Assembly: GCF_000092825.1 (NCBI RefSeq)
Contig: NC_014168.1
Coordinates: 1,231,946 to 1,295,945, forward strand
Length of the DNA stretch: 64,000 bases
Reading direction: 5' to 3'
Source: Segniliparus rotundus DSM 44985
GTDB lineage: Bacteria; Actinomycetota; Actinomycetes; Mycobacteriales; Mycobacteriaceae
Shown here: piece by piece, positions 39,498 through 48,430 of the stretch
Layout: every line of letters starts with the position of its first letter
Position numbering within the stretch: position 1 is the first letter of the stretch
Notes under the pieces: model-generated
Told to the model about the DNA's origin: nothing
Databases searched by the model: none
What the model saw: the letters and a program-made list of their open reading frames with translations, nothing else
Position numbers and translations under genes: made by a program

Positions 39498-39719
39498 CTA
39501 GTGCCTGCGCCTGGAGCGGGAGCTGTTTTCGCAGGCCACGCCGTCTCCGTCACGATCCAGCCTGGAACTGTAGCCGGGATCGCCCTTTTGTATCGGGGCC
39601 GCGCCGTCGGCCCGCGCCTCGTCGCAGTTTTGGTACGGCGGACCGGCTTCTGCGGCCTGCGGCGATACAGTGGGTAAAACTGCCCCGAAAGCAATCGCAG
39701 CGATAAGATGTGCGCGCAT
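39498..39719 (-). CDS. Secreted Excalibur-domain (calcium-binding) small protein
   Basis: A 73-residue precursor: signal peptide (cleavage near AAEA) and an Excalibur domain YQNCDEARADGAAPIQKGDPGY ending RLDRDGDGVACE, with its two conserved cysteines and the DxDGDGxxCE calcium loop. A strong AGGAG 5 bases before the ATG supports expression. Excalibur domains are found in cell-wall or nuclease proteins of Gram-positive bacteria; this one is a free-standing domain of unknown role. It converges on der without a clear hairpin between. Confidence 0.85.
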   Translation of the reverse strand: MRAHLIAAIAFGAVLPTVSPQAAEAGPPYQNCDEARADGAAPIQKGDPGYSSRLDRDGDGVACENSSRSRRRH

Positions 39720-39881
39720 GACGCTCCTCTCAAAGGGAATCTATTCACCAAAAATGAATACATGAGATGTATATCACAAACTGACTTCTGAGGTGTCGGG
39801 CGGGGAGCGCGGCAACCGGCCCGCCCCACACCTGGCCATACGATCCAGCGGCGACCATCGGTGTGCGGTAGCGTGAGGCGC

Positions 39882-42800
39882 ATGTTCCAGAAAGTCCTGG
39901 TCGCCAATCGGGGAGAGATCGCGGTCCGGGCCTTCCGGGCCGCGTTCGAGCTGGGGGCGAAAACCGTTGCCGTCTACCCCTACGAGGACCGCTACTCGTT
40001 GCACCGTCTCAAAGCGGACGAGGCGTATCAGATCGGGGAAGTCGGCCATCCCGTGCGGGCGTACCTCGATGTGGACCAAGTCGTCGCGACGGCGAAGCGC
40101 TGCGGGGCGGACGCGATTTACCCCGGCTACGGGTTCCTTTCCGAGAACCCCCGGCTCGCTGCGGCGTGCGCGGAGGCGGGCATTGCGTTCATCGGGCCCT
40201 CTGCCGAGATTCTCGATCTCGCCGGCGACAAATCCCGGGCGATCGCGGCGGCCCGCGAGGCTGGCCTGCCGACGCTCGCCTCGGTTCCGCCGTCCTGCGA
40301 CGTGGACGAGATCCTCGCCGCTTCGCGGTCGATGACGTTCCCGGTGTTCGTGAAGGCTGTCGCGGGCGGCGGCGGCAGGGGGATGCGCAGGGTGGCGGAT
40401 CCGCAGGAGCTGCGCGAAGCGGTCCTCGCCGCATCTCGCGAGGCCGAGGCAGCGTTCGGCGACGGAGCCGTTTTCCTCGAACAGGCGGTGGTCAACCCCC
40501 GCCACATCGAAGTGCAGATCCTCGCCGATTGGCACGGCGATGTCGTCCACCTCTTCGAGCGGGACTGCAGCCTGCAACGCAGGCACCAGAAGGTCATCGA
40601 GCTCGCCCCGGCCCCGAACCTCGACCCGCAGCTGCGGGAGAAGATCTGCGCGGACGCGGTCGCTTTCGCCCGCCACATCGGGTACCGCTGCGCGGGAACG
40701 GTGGAATTCCTCGTGGACGAGCAGGGCAGGCATGTGTTCATCGAGATGAACCCGCGCATCCAAGTGGAGCACACCGTCACGGAGGAGATCACCGACGTCG
40801 ATCTGGTGCGCAGCCAGATGCGGGTGGCCTCAGGCGAGACCTTGGAGGATTTGGGCCTGCGCCAGGAATCGCTCCAGATCCGGGGCGCGGCCATACAGTG
40901 CCGGATCACCACCGAGGACCCGGCGAACGGATTCCGCCCGGACACCGGCCGCATCACGGCCTACCGCAGTCCGGGCGGCGCAGGCGTGCGCCTGGACGGG
41001 GGCACGAGCCTCGGCGCCGCGGTCGGCGCGCATTTCGACTCGATGCTGGTGAAGCTCACCTGCCGGGGCGGGGATTTCGCGACAGCGGCCAGCCGCGCCC
41101 GCCGCGCGGTCGCGGAGTTCCGCATCCGCGGCGTGAGCACGAACATCCAGTTCCTCCAAGCGGTGCTCGACGACCCGGACTTCCAGGCCGGCCGCGTCAC
41201 CACCTCGTTCATCGAGGAGCGCCCAGGACTGGTCAGCGCGAGGCATTCGGCGGACCGCGCCACCAAGATCCTCGACTACCTCGCCGACGTGACAGTGAAC
41301 CGGCCGCACGGGGAGCGCCCGTCCAAGGTGTATCCGCACGACAAGCTCCCGGCAATCGATCTGAGCCTGCCGCCGCCGGACGGCTCCCGCCAGCGCCTGC
41401 TTTCGCTCGGCCCCGAGGGGTTCGCCCGGCATCTTCGGGACAGTCCCGGCGTGGGGCTGACCGACACCACGTTCCGCGACGCGCACCAGTCCCTGCTCGC
41501 CACCCGGCTGCGCACCACGGGCCTGCTCGCAGTCGCCCCCCACATCGCGCGCACGACGCCGCAGCTGCTTTCCATCGAGTGCTGGGGCGGCGCGACCTAC
41601 GACGTGGCCCTCCGATTCCTCAAAGAGGACCCGTGGGACCGGCTTGCCGCGCTGCGCGAAACGATTCCCAACATCTGTCTGCAAATGCTGCTGCGCGGGC
41701 GCAACACGGTGGGCTACACCCCGTACCCGACCAAGGTGACGCACGCTTTCGTCCGCGAGGCCACGGCGACCGGAATCGACATCTACCGGATCTTCGACGC
41801 GCTCAACAATGTGGCCGCGATGCGTCCGGCCATCGAGGCGGTGCGCGAGACCGGCACATCTGTCGCCGAGGTCGCTCTGTGCTACACGGGCGATCTTTCC
41901 GATCCGGGCGAGCGCCTGTACACCCTCGACTACTATTTGCGCCTCGCCGAGGAGATCGTCGAGGCGGGCGCGCACGTCCTGGCGATCAAGGACATGGCGG
42001 GCCTTTTGCGCCCGCCCGCGGCGGCGGCCTTGGTCGCCGCGTTGCGCTCGCGTTTCGACCTGCCGGTGCATGTGCACACCCATGACACCCCTGGCGGCCA
42101 GCTCGCGACGTATTGGGCGGCCTGGCAGGCCGGGGCGAGCGCTGTGGACGGCGCGTCCGCCCCGCTCGCCGGGACGACCAGCCAGCCCGCTCTGTCCTCG
42201 ATTGTCGCCGCCGCGGCGAACACGCCGCACGACACCGGGGTGGACCTGCGCGCAGTGTGCGCGTTGGAGCCGTACTGGGAGGCGATCCGCAAGGTGTACG
42301 CGCCGTTCGAATCGGGCCTGCCCTCGCCGACCGGCCGAGTGTACGAGCACGAGATACCGGGCGGCCAGCTCTCCAATCTGCGCCAGCAAGCCATCGCGCT
42401 GGGATTGGGCGACCGGTTCGAGCAGGTCGAAGAGTGCTATGCGGCCGCCGACCGTCTTCTGGGCCGCCTCATCAAGGTCACCCCGTCCTCCAAAGTGGTC
42501 GGCGACCTCGCGTTGGCGCTTGTGGGCGCGGGGGTCAGCGGCGAGGAGTTCGCGGCCGACCCGGGCCGCTTCGACATCCCGGACTCGGTGATCGGGTTTT
42601 TGCGCGGGGACCTGGGCGACCCCCCCGGCGGTTGGCCGGAGCCGTTCCGCGAGAAAGCGCTCAGCTCCCGCGCGCCCGCGAAGACGAAGGCCGAACTCAC
42701 CGAGCAGGACGAGGCCGAGCTCGACGGCGCGAGCTCGCAGCGCAGGGCCGCGCTGAACCGTCTGCTCTTCCCCGGGCCGGCAGAAGAGTTCCGGACGCAC

Positions 42801-43265
42801 CGGGAGCGGTACGGGGACACGTCCCGGTTGTCCGCGAACCAGTTCTTCTACGGGCTGCGCCACGGCGACGAGCACCGGGTGCAGCTCGAACCAGGTGTGG
42901 AGCTGCTGATCGGCCTTGAAGCGATCTCCGACGCGGACGAGCGCGGCATGCGGACGGTGATGTTCCTGCTCAACGGGCAATTGCGCCCGGTTCAGGCTCG
43001 GGATCGTTCCGTCGCGAGCGAGGTCGTCGAGGCGCAGAAGGCGGATCGGAGCAATCCGGGGCATGTCCCCGCGCCGTTCGCCGGGACGGTCACCGTCTCG
43101 GTGGAGCCGGGCCAGGAGGTCGGGGAGGGCGACACGGTCGCGACGATCGAAGCGATGAAGATGGAGGCCGCGATCACTGCGCCGCGGGCGGGCAAGGTTG
43201 CGCGGATCGCTGTGGGGCCGACTGCGCGCGTGGAGGGCGGCGATTTGTTGCTCGTGATCGAGTGA
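39882..43265 (+). CDS. pyc: Pyruvate carboxylase
   Basis: Anaplerotic biotin enzyme: pyruvate plus bicarbonate plus ATP to oxaloacetate. The 1127-residue polypeptide has all three parts: biotin carboxylase (KVLVANRGEIAVRAFRAA, KAVAGGGGRGMRRV, the ERDCSLQRRHQK motif), carboxyltransferase (TFRDAHQSLLATRLRT, CWGGATYDVALRFL, HVHTHDTPGGQLATYWAA) and a C-terminal biotin-carrier domain with EAMKMEA, biotin on Lys1093. ATG 39882 follows GAGGCGC. A minus-strand open frame spanning the gene is a GC-rich shadow. Confidence 0.97.
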   Translation: MFQKVLVANRGEIAVRAFRAAFELGAKTVAVYPYEDRYSLHRLKADEAYQIGEVGHPVRAYLDVDQVVATAKRCGADAIYPGYGFLSENPRLAAACAEAGIAFIGPSAEILDLAGDKSRAIAAAREAGLPTLASVPPSCDVDEILAASRSMTFPVFVKAVAGGGGRGMRRVADPQELREAVLAASREAEAAFGDGAVFLEQAVVNPRHIEVQILADWHGDVVHLFERDCSLQRRHQKVIELAPAPNLDPQLREKICADAVAFARHIGYRCAGTVEFLVDEQGRHVFIEMNPRIQVEHTVTEEITDVDLVRSQMRVASGETLEDLGLRQESLQIRGAAIQCRITTEDPANGFRPDTGRITAYRSPGGAGVRLDGGTSLGAAVGAHFDSMLVKLTCRGGDFATAASRARRAVAEFRIRGVSTNIQFLQAVLDDPDFQAGRVTTSFIEERPGLVSARHSADRATKILDYLADVTVNRPHGERPSKVYPHDKLPAIDLSLPPPDGSRQRLLSLGPEGFARHLRDSPGVGLTDTTFRDAHQSLLATRLRTTGLLAVAPHIARTTPQLLSIECWGGATYDVALRFLKEDPWDRLAALRETIPNICLQMLLRGRNTVGYTPYPTKVTHAFVREATATGIDIYRIFDALNNVAAMRPAIEAVRETGTSVAEVALCYTGDLSDPGERLYTLDYYLRLAEEIVEAGAHVLAIKDMAGLLRPPAAAALVAALRSRFDLPVHVHTHDTPGGQLATYWAAWQAGASAVDGASAPLAGTTSQPALSSIVAAAANTPHDTGVDLRAVCALEPYWEAIRKVYAPFESGLPSPTGRVYEHEIPGGQLSNLRQQAIALGLGDRFEQVEECYAAADRLLGRLIKVTPSSKVVGDLALALVGAGVSGEEFAADPGRFDIPDSVIGFLRGDLGDPPGGWPEPFREKALSSRAPAKTKAELTEQDEAELDGASSQRRAALNRLLFPGPAEEFRTHRERYGDTSRLSANQFFYGLRHGDEHRVQLEPGVELLIGLEAISDADERGMRTVMFLLNGQLRPVQARDRSVASEVVEAQKADRSNPGHVPAPFAGTVTVSVEPGQEVGEGDTVATIEAMKMEAAITAPRAGKVARIAVGPTARVEGGDLLLVIE

Positions 43266-43302
43266 GGCGCGGCGCGCGCAGATTTGTTGATAAGATCGGC
43301 CC

Positions 43303-43467
43303 ATGTTGGCATTGATCGGTTTCTTGCTTGTTCTGTGGTTGGCCTTGACGATCGTCGGCCTCCTGGTGAAGACCTTGGCCTGGCTTGTGTACGTCGGCGC
43401 ACTGCTCTTTGTCGTCACCGCGGTGATCGGCTGGGTGAAACGGAAGGCTTCGAGCGCAAGCCAGTAG
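43303..43467 (+). CDS. Small two-helix membrane protein (54 aa)
   Basis: Short open frame 37 bp after pyc, encoding two hydrophobic helices (MLALIGFLLVLWLALTIVGL and LAWLVYVGALLFVVTAVIGW) split by VKT and ended by a basic tail WVKRKASSASQ. The composition and codon usage are coding-like, but the Shine-Dalgarno is poor. Possibly a small hydrophobic envelope protein; function unknown. Confidence 0.55.
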   Translation: MLALIGFLLVLWLALTIVGLLVKTLAWLVYVGALLFVVTAVIGWVKRKASSASQ

Positions 43468-43769
43468 CCGTGCTCGCAATCCTGCCGTTCTGAGCCGGTG
43501 ATCCGCGACGCGCCCGGCGTGCGAGCCCGCATCCCGCCGCGTCCCTCTTTCGCTCTGTCGGGTTTCGCTGTGGCAGGGCTTGCGCCGGGGGAGTCCTTGC
43601 GGGTCGTGCCGGGGGGTGATGGCGGCGGCCGAATTGTCGGCGCCGCGCAACTCATTTTTCGTCCTGCCGAATCATGGGGTTGAGAACGCAAGCAAAGCAA
43701 GGCATCCTTACTGTCGACTTGAAGTCCGCCCCCTCCCCGCACACGGGGACCCCACGGAAGGCTCCCACA
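43468..43769. other. 302-bp gene-free region before the MgtE-N gene
   Basis: No gene recognised. It ends with GGAAGG, 8 bases before the ATG at 43770. A segment near 43690-43715 is A-rich (AACGCAAGCAAAGCAAGG). I found no convincing M-box riboswitch fold, though magnesium control would be expected. Confidence 0.5.
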
Positions 43770-45074
43770 ATGAGCGAGCAGAGCCCTGTCGCCGTCTTGC
43801 GCCTCTCCGCGCTCTTGCGAAGTCCGCTGACCACGCGCTCCGGCGAATCGGTCGGCCGGGTGGACGACGTCATCGTGCGTCTGCGCGGCGCGGAGCACCC
43901 TCTGGTCACGGGGTTGGTCGCCCAGGTCGGCGGCCGGCGCGTGTACATCGCCAACGACCAGGTCGCGGCTCTTTCCCCGCACGGCGCGCAGCTGGCCTCC
44001 GAACGGGTCGACCTGCGCAGCTTCGAGCGGCGGGAAGGCGAGGTGCTGCTCTCGTCGGACATCCTGGATCACCGGCTCATCGACGTCGCGGAGGTCGAAT
44101 TGGTCCGCGCGTGGGATGTGGAGCTGGAGAAAACCGCCGAAGGGTGGGTGCTGGCCAGGCTCGACACCCGCCGTCCCGCGCGCTTCTTCGGGCTCATCAA
44201 GCAAGGCGACGGGCATCCGGGCCGGGACTGGAAAGCGTTCGCCCCGCTCATCGGGCACAACCCGAGCGCTCTGCTGCGCGGCAAGCAAGGCCTGTTGGCG
44301 AAGCTGCGCCCCGCAGACCTCGCGGACCTGCTGGAGGAGGCCGACAAGGCCGAGGGCGAGGAGATCCTCGAACAGGTCCACGCGGACCCCGAGCTGGAAG
44401 CCGACGTGTTCGAGGAGCTCGACCCCGACCACGCGACCAAACTGCTCGGCAATATGAGCGACGAAGAGGCGGCCTCCGTGCTCGCGCACATGGAAGCCGA
44501 CGACGCGGCCGACGCGATCAGCGAGCTGCGCCAGTCTCGCCGCCAGAAGGTGCTCGACTTGCTTCCTGCGGGCCAGCGCGCCAAAGTGCTCACCCTGATG
44601 GGTTTCAACCCTGGCAGCGCGGGCGGGCGCATGAACGTCGGCGTCCTTTCCCTGCCCGAGTCGGCGACTGCCGCCCAAGCGCTCCACGCCATCGCGCAGG
44701 CCAAGGACCACGAGCCGGAATCCCTGATGACGATGCATGTGGCCAACGAAGCCGGCCAGCTCGCCGGCGTCGTGGAGGTCATCACACTGTTGCAGTCCGA
44801 CCCGCAGGCGCAACTGAAAGACATCATGGACGACGACCCGGTGCGAGTTGGCCCGGAGGCAGACCTTGAGGACGTGGCCCTGCTGATGGACGACTACAAC
44901 CTGCCCGCGATCACGGTGGTCGACCCCGAGAACCGCGTGCTCGGCGTGGTGACCATCGACGACGTGCTGGAAGAGATCATTCCGGAAGATTGGCGACGCC
45001 GAAGTCCAGACCCGCGCCACGAGACGCAGGGCGCCGAGGAGTCGGACGCTCCGCCAGGAGGGGCCCGTGACTGA
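43770..45074 (+). CDS. Soluble MgtE-N/CBS domain protein with N-terminal PRC-like barrel
   Basis: A 434-residue cytoplasmic protein without membrane helices. Order: PRC-like beta barrel (about 1-165, LRSPLTTRSGESVGRVDDVI), MgtE N-terminal superhelix (about 190-290, LRPADLADLLEEADKAEGEEIL, LDPDHATKLLGNMSDEEAASVLAHMEADDAA) and a CBS pair (about 290-415, VGVLSLPESATAAQALHAI; ITVVDPENRVLGVVTIDDVLEEI). In MgtE these domains sense Mg2+ and lock the channel; here they occur alone and the ATPase-free transporter next door overlaps by 8 bases. M. tuberculosis has a similar 435-residue protein (Rv1232c). It is probably the magnesium-sensing partner of the Nramp-like transporter. Confidence 0.85.
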   Translation: MSEQSPVAVLRLSALLRSPLTTRSGESVGRVDDVIVRLRGAEHPLVTGLVAQVGGRRVYIANDQVAALSPHGAQLASERVDLRSFERREGEVLLSSDILDHRLIDVAEVELVRAWDVELEKTAEGWVLARLDTRRPARFFGLIKQGDGHPGRDWKAFAPLIGHNPSALLRGKQGLLAKLRPADLADLLEEADKAEGEEILEQVHADPELEADVFEELDPDHATKLLGNMSDEEAASVLAHMEADDAADAISELRQSRRQKVLDLLPAGQRAKVLTLMGFNPGSAGGRMNVGVLSLPESATAAQALHAIAQAKDHEPESLMTMHVANEAGQLAGVVEVITLLQSDPQAQLKDIMDDDPVRVGPEADLEDVALLMDDYNLPAITVVDPENRVLGVVTIDDVLEEIIPEDWRRRSPDPRHETQGAEESDAPPGGARD

Positions 45075-46713
45075 TCGGCAGAAGCAGTCCGCGGTCCTCG
45101 ACTCGGCGCACCTGGGCGACATCGAGGGCGCCTTCGGGAAGGTCAAAGCCGACGACGCGCACAGCAACCCCGGCTTCAAGCGGCGACTGATGACGTTGCT
45201 GGCGATCATGGGGCCGGGGCTCATCGTGATGGTCGGCGACAACGACGCCGGCGGGGTGGCGACATACGCCCAGGCCGGCCAGGTCTACGGGTACTCGCTG
45301 CTCTGGGTGCTGCTCCTGTTGGTGCCGGTGCTGATCGTGAACCAAGAAATGGTGGTGCGCCTCGGCGCGGTGACCGGCGTCGGCCACGCCCGGCTCATCA
45401 ACGAACGGTTCGGGCGGGGCTGGGGCTGGTTCTCGGTCGGCGACCTTTTCCTCTTGAACTTCCTCACCATCATCACCGAGTTCATCGGGGTTTCTCTCGC
45501 AGCGGACCACCTCGGCGTCTCGAAATACATCGTGGTGCCCACCTGCGCCGTCGCCCTCATCGCCATTATGGCTTCGGGCAATTTCCGGCGCTGGGAGCGC
45601 GCCATGTTCGCGTTCATCGCGGTGGCCTTGCTCCAGATCCCGCTTTTGTTCTTCTGCAAGCCGAATTGGGGTCAGGCCGCGCACGGTTTTGTGGTTCCCC
45701 ACATCGCGGGCGGGCTCACCTCGGACTCGATCCTGCTCATCATCTCGATGGTGGGGACGACGGTTGCGCCGTGGCAGCTCTTCTTCCAGCAGTCCAACAT
45801 TGTGGACAAGCGCATCACCCCCCGGTTCATCAGCTATGAGCGGGCGGACACTGTGATCGGCTCGTTCGTCGTGATCGTCGGCGCAGCGGCGTTGGTGATG
45901 ATCGCCGACTACGCGGCCCGGTCCACGCCGGACGGCAAGCGGCCAGCCTGGGACGACGACGACGGCGTGAAGATCATCGCGGACCTTTTGGGGCAGCACG
46001 CGCCGTGGATGGGGCAGATGTTCGCAATCATCCTTCTGGACGCCAGCATCATCGGGGCCGCCGCCGTGACCCTCTCGACCAGTTACGCCTTCGGCGACGT
46101 GTTCGGCCTCAAGCACTCGCTGCACAGAAGCTTCAAGGACGCCAAGCAGTTCTATTTCTCGTACACGGCGATGATCGTCGTCGCTGCCGCGATTCCGCTC
46201 ATCCCCGGTGCGCCGCTCGGGCTGATAACCCAGGCCGTGCAGGCCCTCGCGGGGTTGCTCCTGCCGAGCGCGAGCGTGTTCCTCCTGCTGCTGTGCAACG
46301 ACCGCGAGGTGCTCGGCCCCTGGGTGAACAAGACATGGCTGAACATCGTCGCCGGGGTCATCGTCGCTGTTCTGCTGCTCTTGTCCGGCATTCTTATGGC
46401 GACGACGCTGTTCAAAAATCTCGACGTGGTGCAGCTGACGTTGCAGTTGGCCGCTGGCATCACGGTCGCGGCGATCGCGTTCGGGGCGAGCGTGTGGGCG
46501 CTGGGGCGGCGGCGCAGATCGGCGGCGGAGCCGGCGAAACCCGTTTTCAGCCCCAGCGCCAAGATGTCGTGGCGCATGCCGCCCCTGGCTCTGCTCAAAC
46601 CGGTCGCATGGTCGGCTGGCACGAAATTCTCGATGCTGGCCCTGCGCGCGTACCTTGTTGCGGGCGCTGTGCTCTTGCTGGTGAAAGCGGTGCAGCTCGG
46701 CAAGGCGGGTTGA
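45067..46713 (+). CDS. Nramp-family divalent-metal transporter, atypical metal site (possible Mg2+ type)
   Basis: Polytopic membrane protein (548 residues, about 11 helices). The first helix reads MGPGLIVMVGDNDAGGVATYAQ: the Nramp metal-binding DPGN is replaced by DNDAG. The sixth helix reads VGTTVAPWQLFFQQS, where canonical Nramps have A.VMPHNL with the metal-binding Met; here it is APW, without Met or His. Loss of the methionine is the feature of Nramp-related Mg2+ transporters (NRMTs), and the gene overlaps the MgtE-N sensor, so Mg2+ or Mn2+ uptake is inferred. The GTG start lies 8 bases inside the previous gene. Confidence 0.8.
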   Translation: MTDRQKQSAVLDSAHLGDIEGAFGKVKADDAHSNPGFKRRLMTLLAIMGPGLIVMVGDNDAGGVATYAQAGQVYGYSLLWVLLLLVPVLIVNQEMVVRLGAVTGVGHARLINERFGRGWGWFSVGDLFLLNFLTIITEFIGVSLAADHLGVSKYIVVPTCAVALIAIMASGNFRRWERAMFAFIAVALLQIPLLFFCKPNWGQAAHGFVVPHIAGGLTSDSILLIISMVGTTVAPWQLFFQQSNIVDKRITPRFISYERADTVIGSFVVIVGAAALVMIADYAARSTPDGKRPAWDDDDGVKIIADLLGQHAPWMGQMFAIILLDASIIGAAAVTLSTSYAFGDVFGLKHSLHRSFKDAKQFYFSYTAMIVVAAAIPLIPGAPLGLITQAVQALAGLLLPSASVFLLLLCNDREVLGPWVNKTWLNIVAGVIVAVLLLLSGILMATTLFKNLDVVQLTLQLAAGITVAAIAFGASVWALGRRRRSAAEPAKPVFSPSAKMSWRMPPLALLKPVAWSAGTKFSMLALRAYLVAGAVLLLVKAVQLGKAG

Positions 46714-46741
46714 GGGGCGCCGCCGGTCCCTTGCGTCGGAT

Positions 46742-46757
46742 TCGAATCCATGTTCTA
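46742..46757. promoter_or_regulatory. LexA/SOS-box-like site 1
   Basis: TCGAATCCATGTTCTA fits the actinobacterial SOS consensus TCGAAC-N4-GTTCGA at 10 of 12 fixed bases. It lies 8 bp before the umuD ATG. Confidence 0.65.
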
Positions 46758-46765
46758 CTTGCAGT

Positions 46766-47092
46766 ATGGACAGTGTCGAACGTGTGTTCTCCGGATGGCC
46801 GTCTCCCGCCGCGGACTATGAGGCGCGGGCTTTGGATCTGTCCGCGCTGGTGGCGCCGCGTCCGGCGGCCACGTTCTACTGGCGGGCGCGGGGCGACGCG
46901 TTGTCCGGGTCCGGTGTTTTGCCGGATTCTCTTCTGGTCGTGGACCGATCCCTCGAGCCCCGCCTGGGGTCGGTGGTGGTCGCCTCTGCCGGGGAGGGGG
47001 GGTTTGTGGTCACCCGGTTGCGCGAGGCTGCCGTTGCCGCGCCGGACGCCGTGTGGGGCATGGTGACATGGGCGATCACCCGTGTCCGCTGA
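46766..47092 (+). CDS. umuD: UmuD-like S24 protein lacking the Ser-Lys catalytic pair
   Basis: A 108-residue homolog of the UmuD subunit of DNA polymerase [19 protein letters not shown] (residues 11-28) mirrors E. coli UmuD residues 26-43, and [25 protein letters not shown] covers the active-site region, but the nucleophile serine (Ser60, GDSM) is Ala45 (GDAL), and the Lys97 position is Thr83 (FVVTRL). The N-terminal 10 residues are too short for the normal arm, so the protein already resembles processed UmuD'. It overlaps umuC by 11 bases. The ATG has no Shine-Dalgarno; an in-frame GTG at 46784 is possible. Confidence 0.8.
   Translation: MDSVERVFSGWPSPAADYEARALDLSALVAPRPAATFYWRARGDALSGSGVLPDSLLVVDRSLEPRLGSVVVASAGEGGFVVTRLREAAVAAPDAVWGMVTWAITRVR
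46776..46791. promoter_or_regulatory. LexA/SOS-box-like site 2
   Basis: TCGAACGTGTGTTCTC, again 10 of 12 fixed bases of TCGAAC-N4-GTTCGA, starting 34 bp after site 1. It overlaps codons 4-9 of the frame opened at 46766, which raises the question of where the real start is. Confidence 0.5.
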
Positions 47093-48347
47093 ACAGGGCT
47101 TTGTGGCCGCGCTGGTGGACGTGGACTGTATGTATGTGTCCTGCGAGCGGGTTTTCGACCCCGCTTTGCGCGGCCTTCCGGTCGTGGTGCTGTCGAACAA
47201 TGACGGCTGTGTGGTGTCCCGCTCGGCGGAGGCGAAAACGCTCGGCGTCGCGATGGGCCAGCCGTGGTTCCAGGTCCGCAAGGACCCCCGCTTTGCGCGA
47301 CGGGTTCTCGCGCGGTCCTCGAACTACGAGTTGTACGCGGACATGTCCAACCGGTTCGTCGCCGTGCTGGAGGCCGTGTGCGCGCGTGTCGACCAGTACT
47401 CGATCGATGAGTGCTTCCTCTGGCTTCCCAGGGCTGAGTCGATGGAGCTCGCCAGGTCGATACGAGAGCTGTGCGGCAAGTGGGCGGGCTTGCCGGTGCG
47501 CGTGGGCGTCGGTGAGACCAGGACCTTGGCGAAGGCGGCCAGCCACGAGGCGAAGGCCCCTGGGCGCGCCGGTGTGTGCGATCTGACCCGATGGCAGCAG
47601 GGCGCAGTGGACGAACTCTTGGCGCGCACGCCGGTCGCCGATGTGTGGGGCGTCGGGCGCCGTCTCGCGAGCAAGCTCGGCTCGGTCGGCGTCCGCACGG
47701 CCATCGATCTGAAATCGCTCGAACCGAGGCGGGCGCGAGGGCTGGGCACCGTTCAGCTTGAGCGCACTGTCCGTGAGCTCGGCGGAGTCCGTTGCGACGG
47801 GGCGCAGGAGCCTGCTGAGTCGCATCAGATGGTCTGCTCGCGGATGTTCGGCAGGCCGGTCGTCGATGCTGAAGAAATGCTTGCGGCGATCACTGACCGG
47901 ATCGACCAAGTCGCGGCCCGCTTGCGCGGGCGGGGCATGGACGCGGGCCACCTCGCGGTGTCGATGGCCACGTCGCCGTACGCGCAAGGCCCCCGCAGCG
48001 CCGTGACAGCGTGCGCGAGCTTGCCGCAGCCGAGCGACGATCCGGTCTTGCTCGCCTGTGCCGCCCGCGAGCTCGGCGAGCGGCTGTTCCAACCGGGGTG
48101 CTCGTACATTCGTTGCGGGGTGGTCCTCGGAGATTTGGCTCCGGCGGGGGAGCGCATGGCCTGGGGCGCCGAGCCGGAATTGTCCCCGAGCGTTTGGCAG
48201 ACGGTGGACCGTGTGCGTGCCAAGCATGGCAGGGACTCCGTGACCCTTGGCCCGCCCCGGCTGCGGGCCTGGGAGATGCGCCGGGACTTCCTTTCGCCCG
48301 CCTACACCACCCGTTGGGACCAACTGCCGCTGGCGAGGGCGGTGTGA
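47082..48347 (+). CDS. umuC: UmuC-type Y-family DNA polymerase
   Basis: Catalytic subunit of a Pol V-like translesion polymerase. The 421-residue protein has the metal aspartate motif [38 protein letters not shown], the second acidic pair in [13 protein letters not shown], a helix-hairpin-helix [19 protein letters not shown] and a little-finger domain with a C-terminal tail. Catalytic residues are all present. GTG 47082 lies 11 bases inside umuD. UmuDC is unusual in mycobacteria, which rely on DnaE2-ImuA'-ImuB and DinB; acquisition by transfer is possible. Confidence 0.92.
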   Translation: MSAEQGFVAALVDVDCMYVSCERVFDPALRGLPVVVLSNNDGCVVSRSAEAKTLGVAMGQPWFQVRKDPRFARRVLARSSNYELYADMSNRFVAVLEAVCARVDQYSIDECFLWLPRAESMELARSIRELCGKWAGLPVRVGVGETRTLAKAASHEAKAPGRAGVCDLTRWQQGAVDELLARTPVADVWGVGRRLASKLGSVGVRTAIDLKSLEPRRARGLGTVQLERTVRELGGVRCDGAQEPAESHQMVCSRMFGRPVVDAEEMLAAITDRIDQVAARLRGRGMDAGHLAVSMATSPYAQGPRSAVTACASLPQPSDDPVLLACAARELGERLFQPGCSYIRCGVVLGDLAPAGERMAWGAEPELSPSVWQTVDRVRAKHGRDSVTLGPPRLRAWEMRRDFLSPAYTTRWDQLPLARAV

Positions 48348-48430
48348 GCTGGATCGGCAAACGCGTGTTTCCTGGGGTTTCGGCTTCGTGGAGCTGCGGT
48401 TTTGCAGGGGCGGCGTCGTATGCTATCGCC

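Noticed and set aside
43468-43769. Possible magnesium riboswitch (M-box) upstream of the MgtE-N gene
   Set aside because: No conserved core or paired elements that I could fold by eye; a covariance search would decide.
40830-45242. Long open minus-strand frame (1470 codons) across pyc and the MgtE-N gene
   Set aside because: Arg/His/Val-rich composition with no motif; a GC-driven shadow of strongly coding plus-strand genes.
46738-46749. GGATTCGAATCC palindrome that resembles a tRNA T-loop
   Set aside because: No tRNA body around it; it overlaps the SOS-box-like site before umuD.
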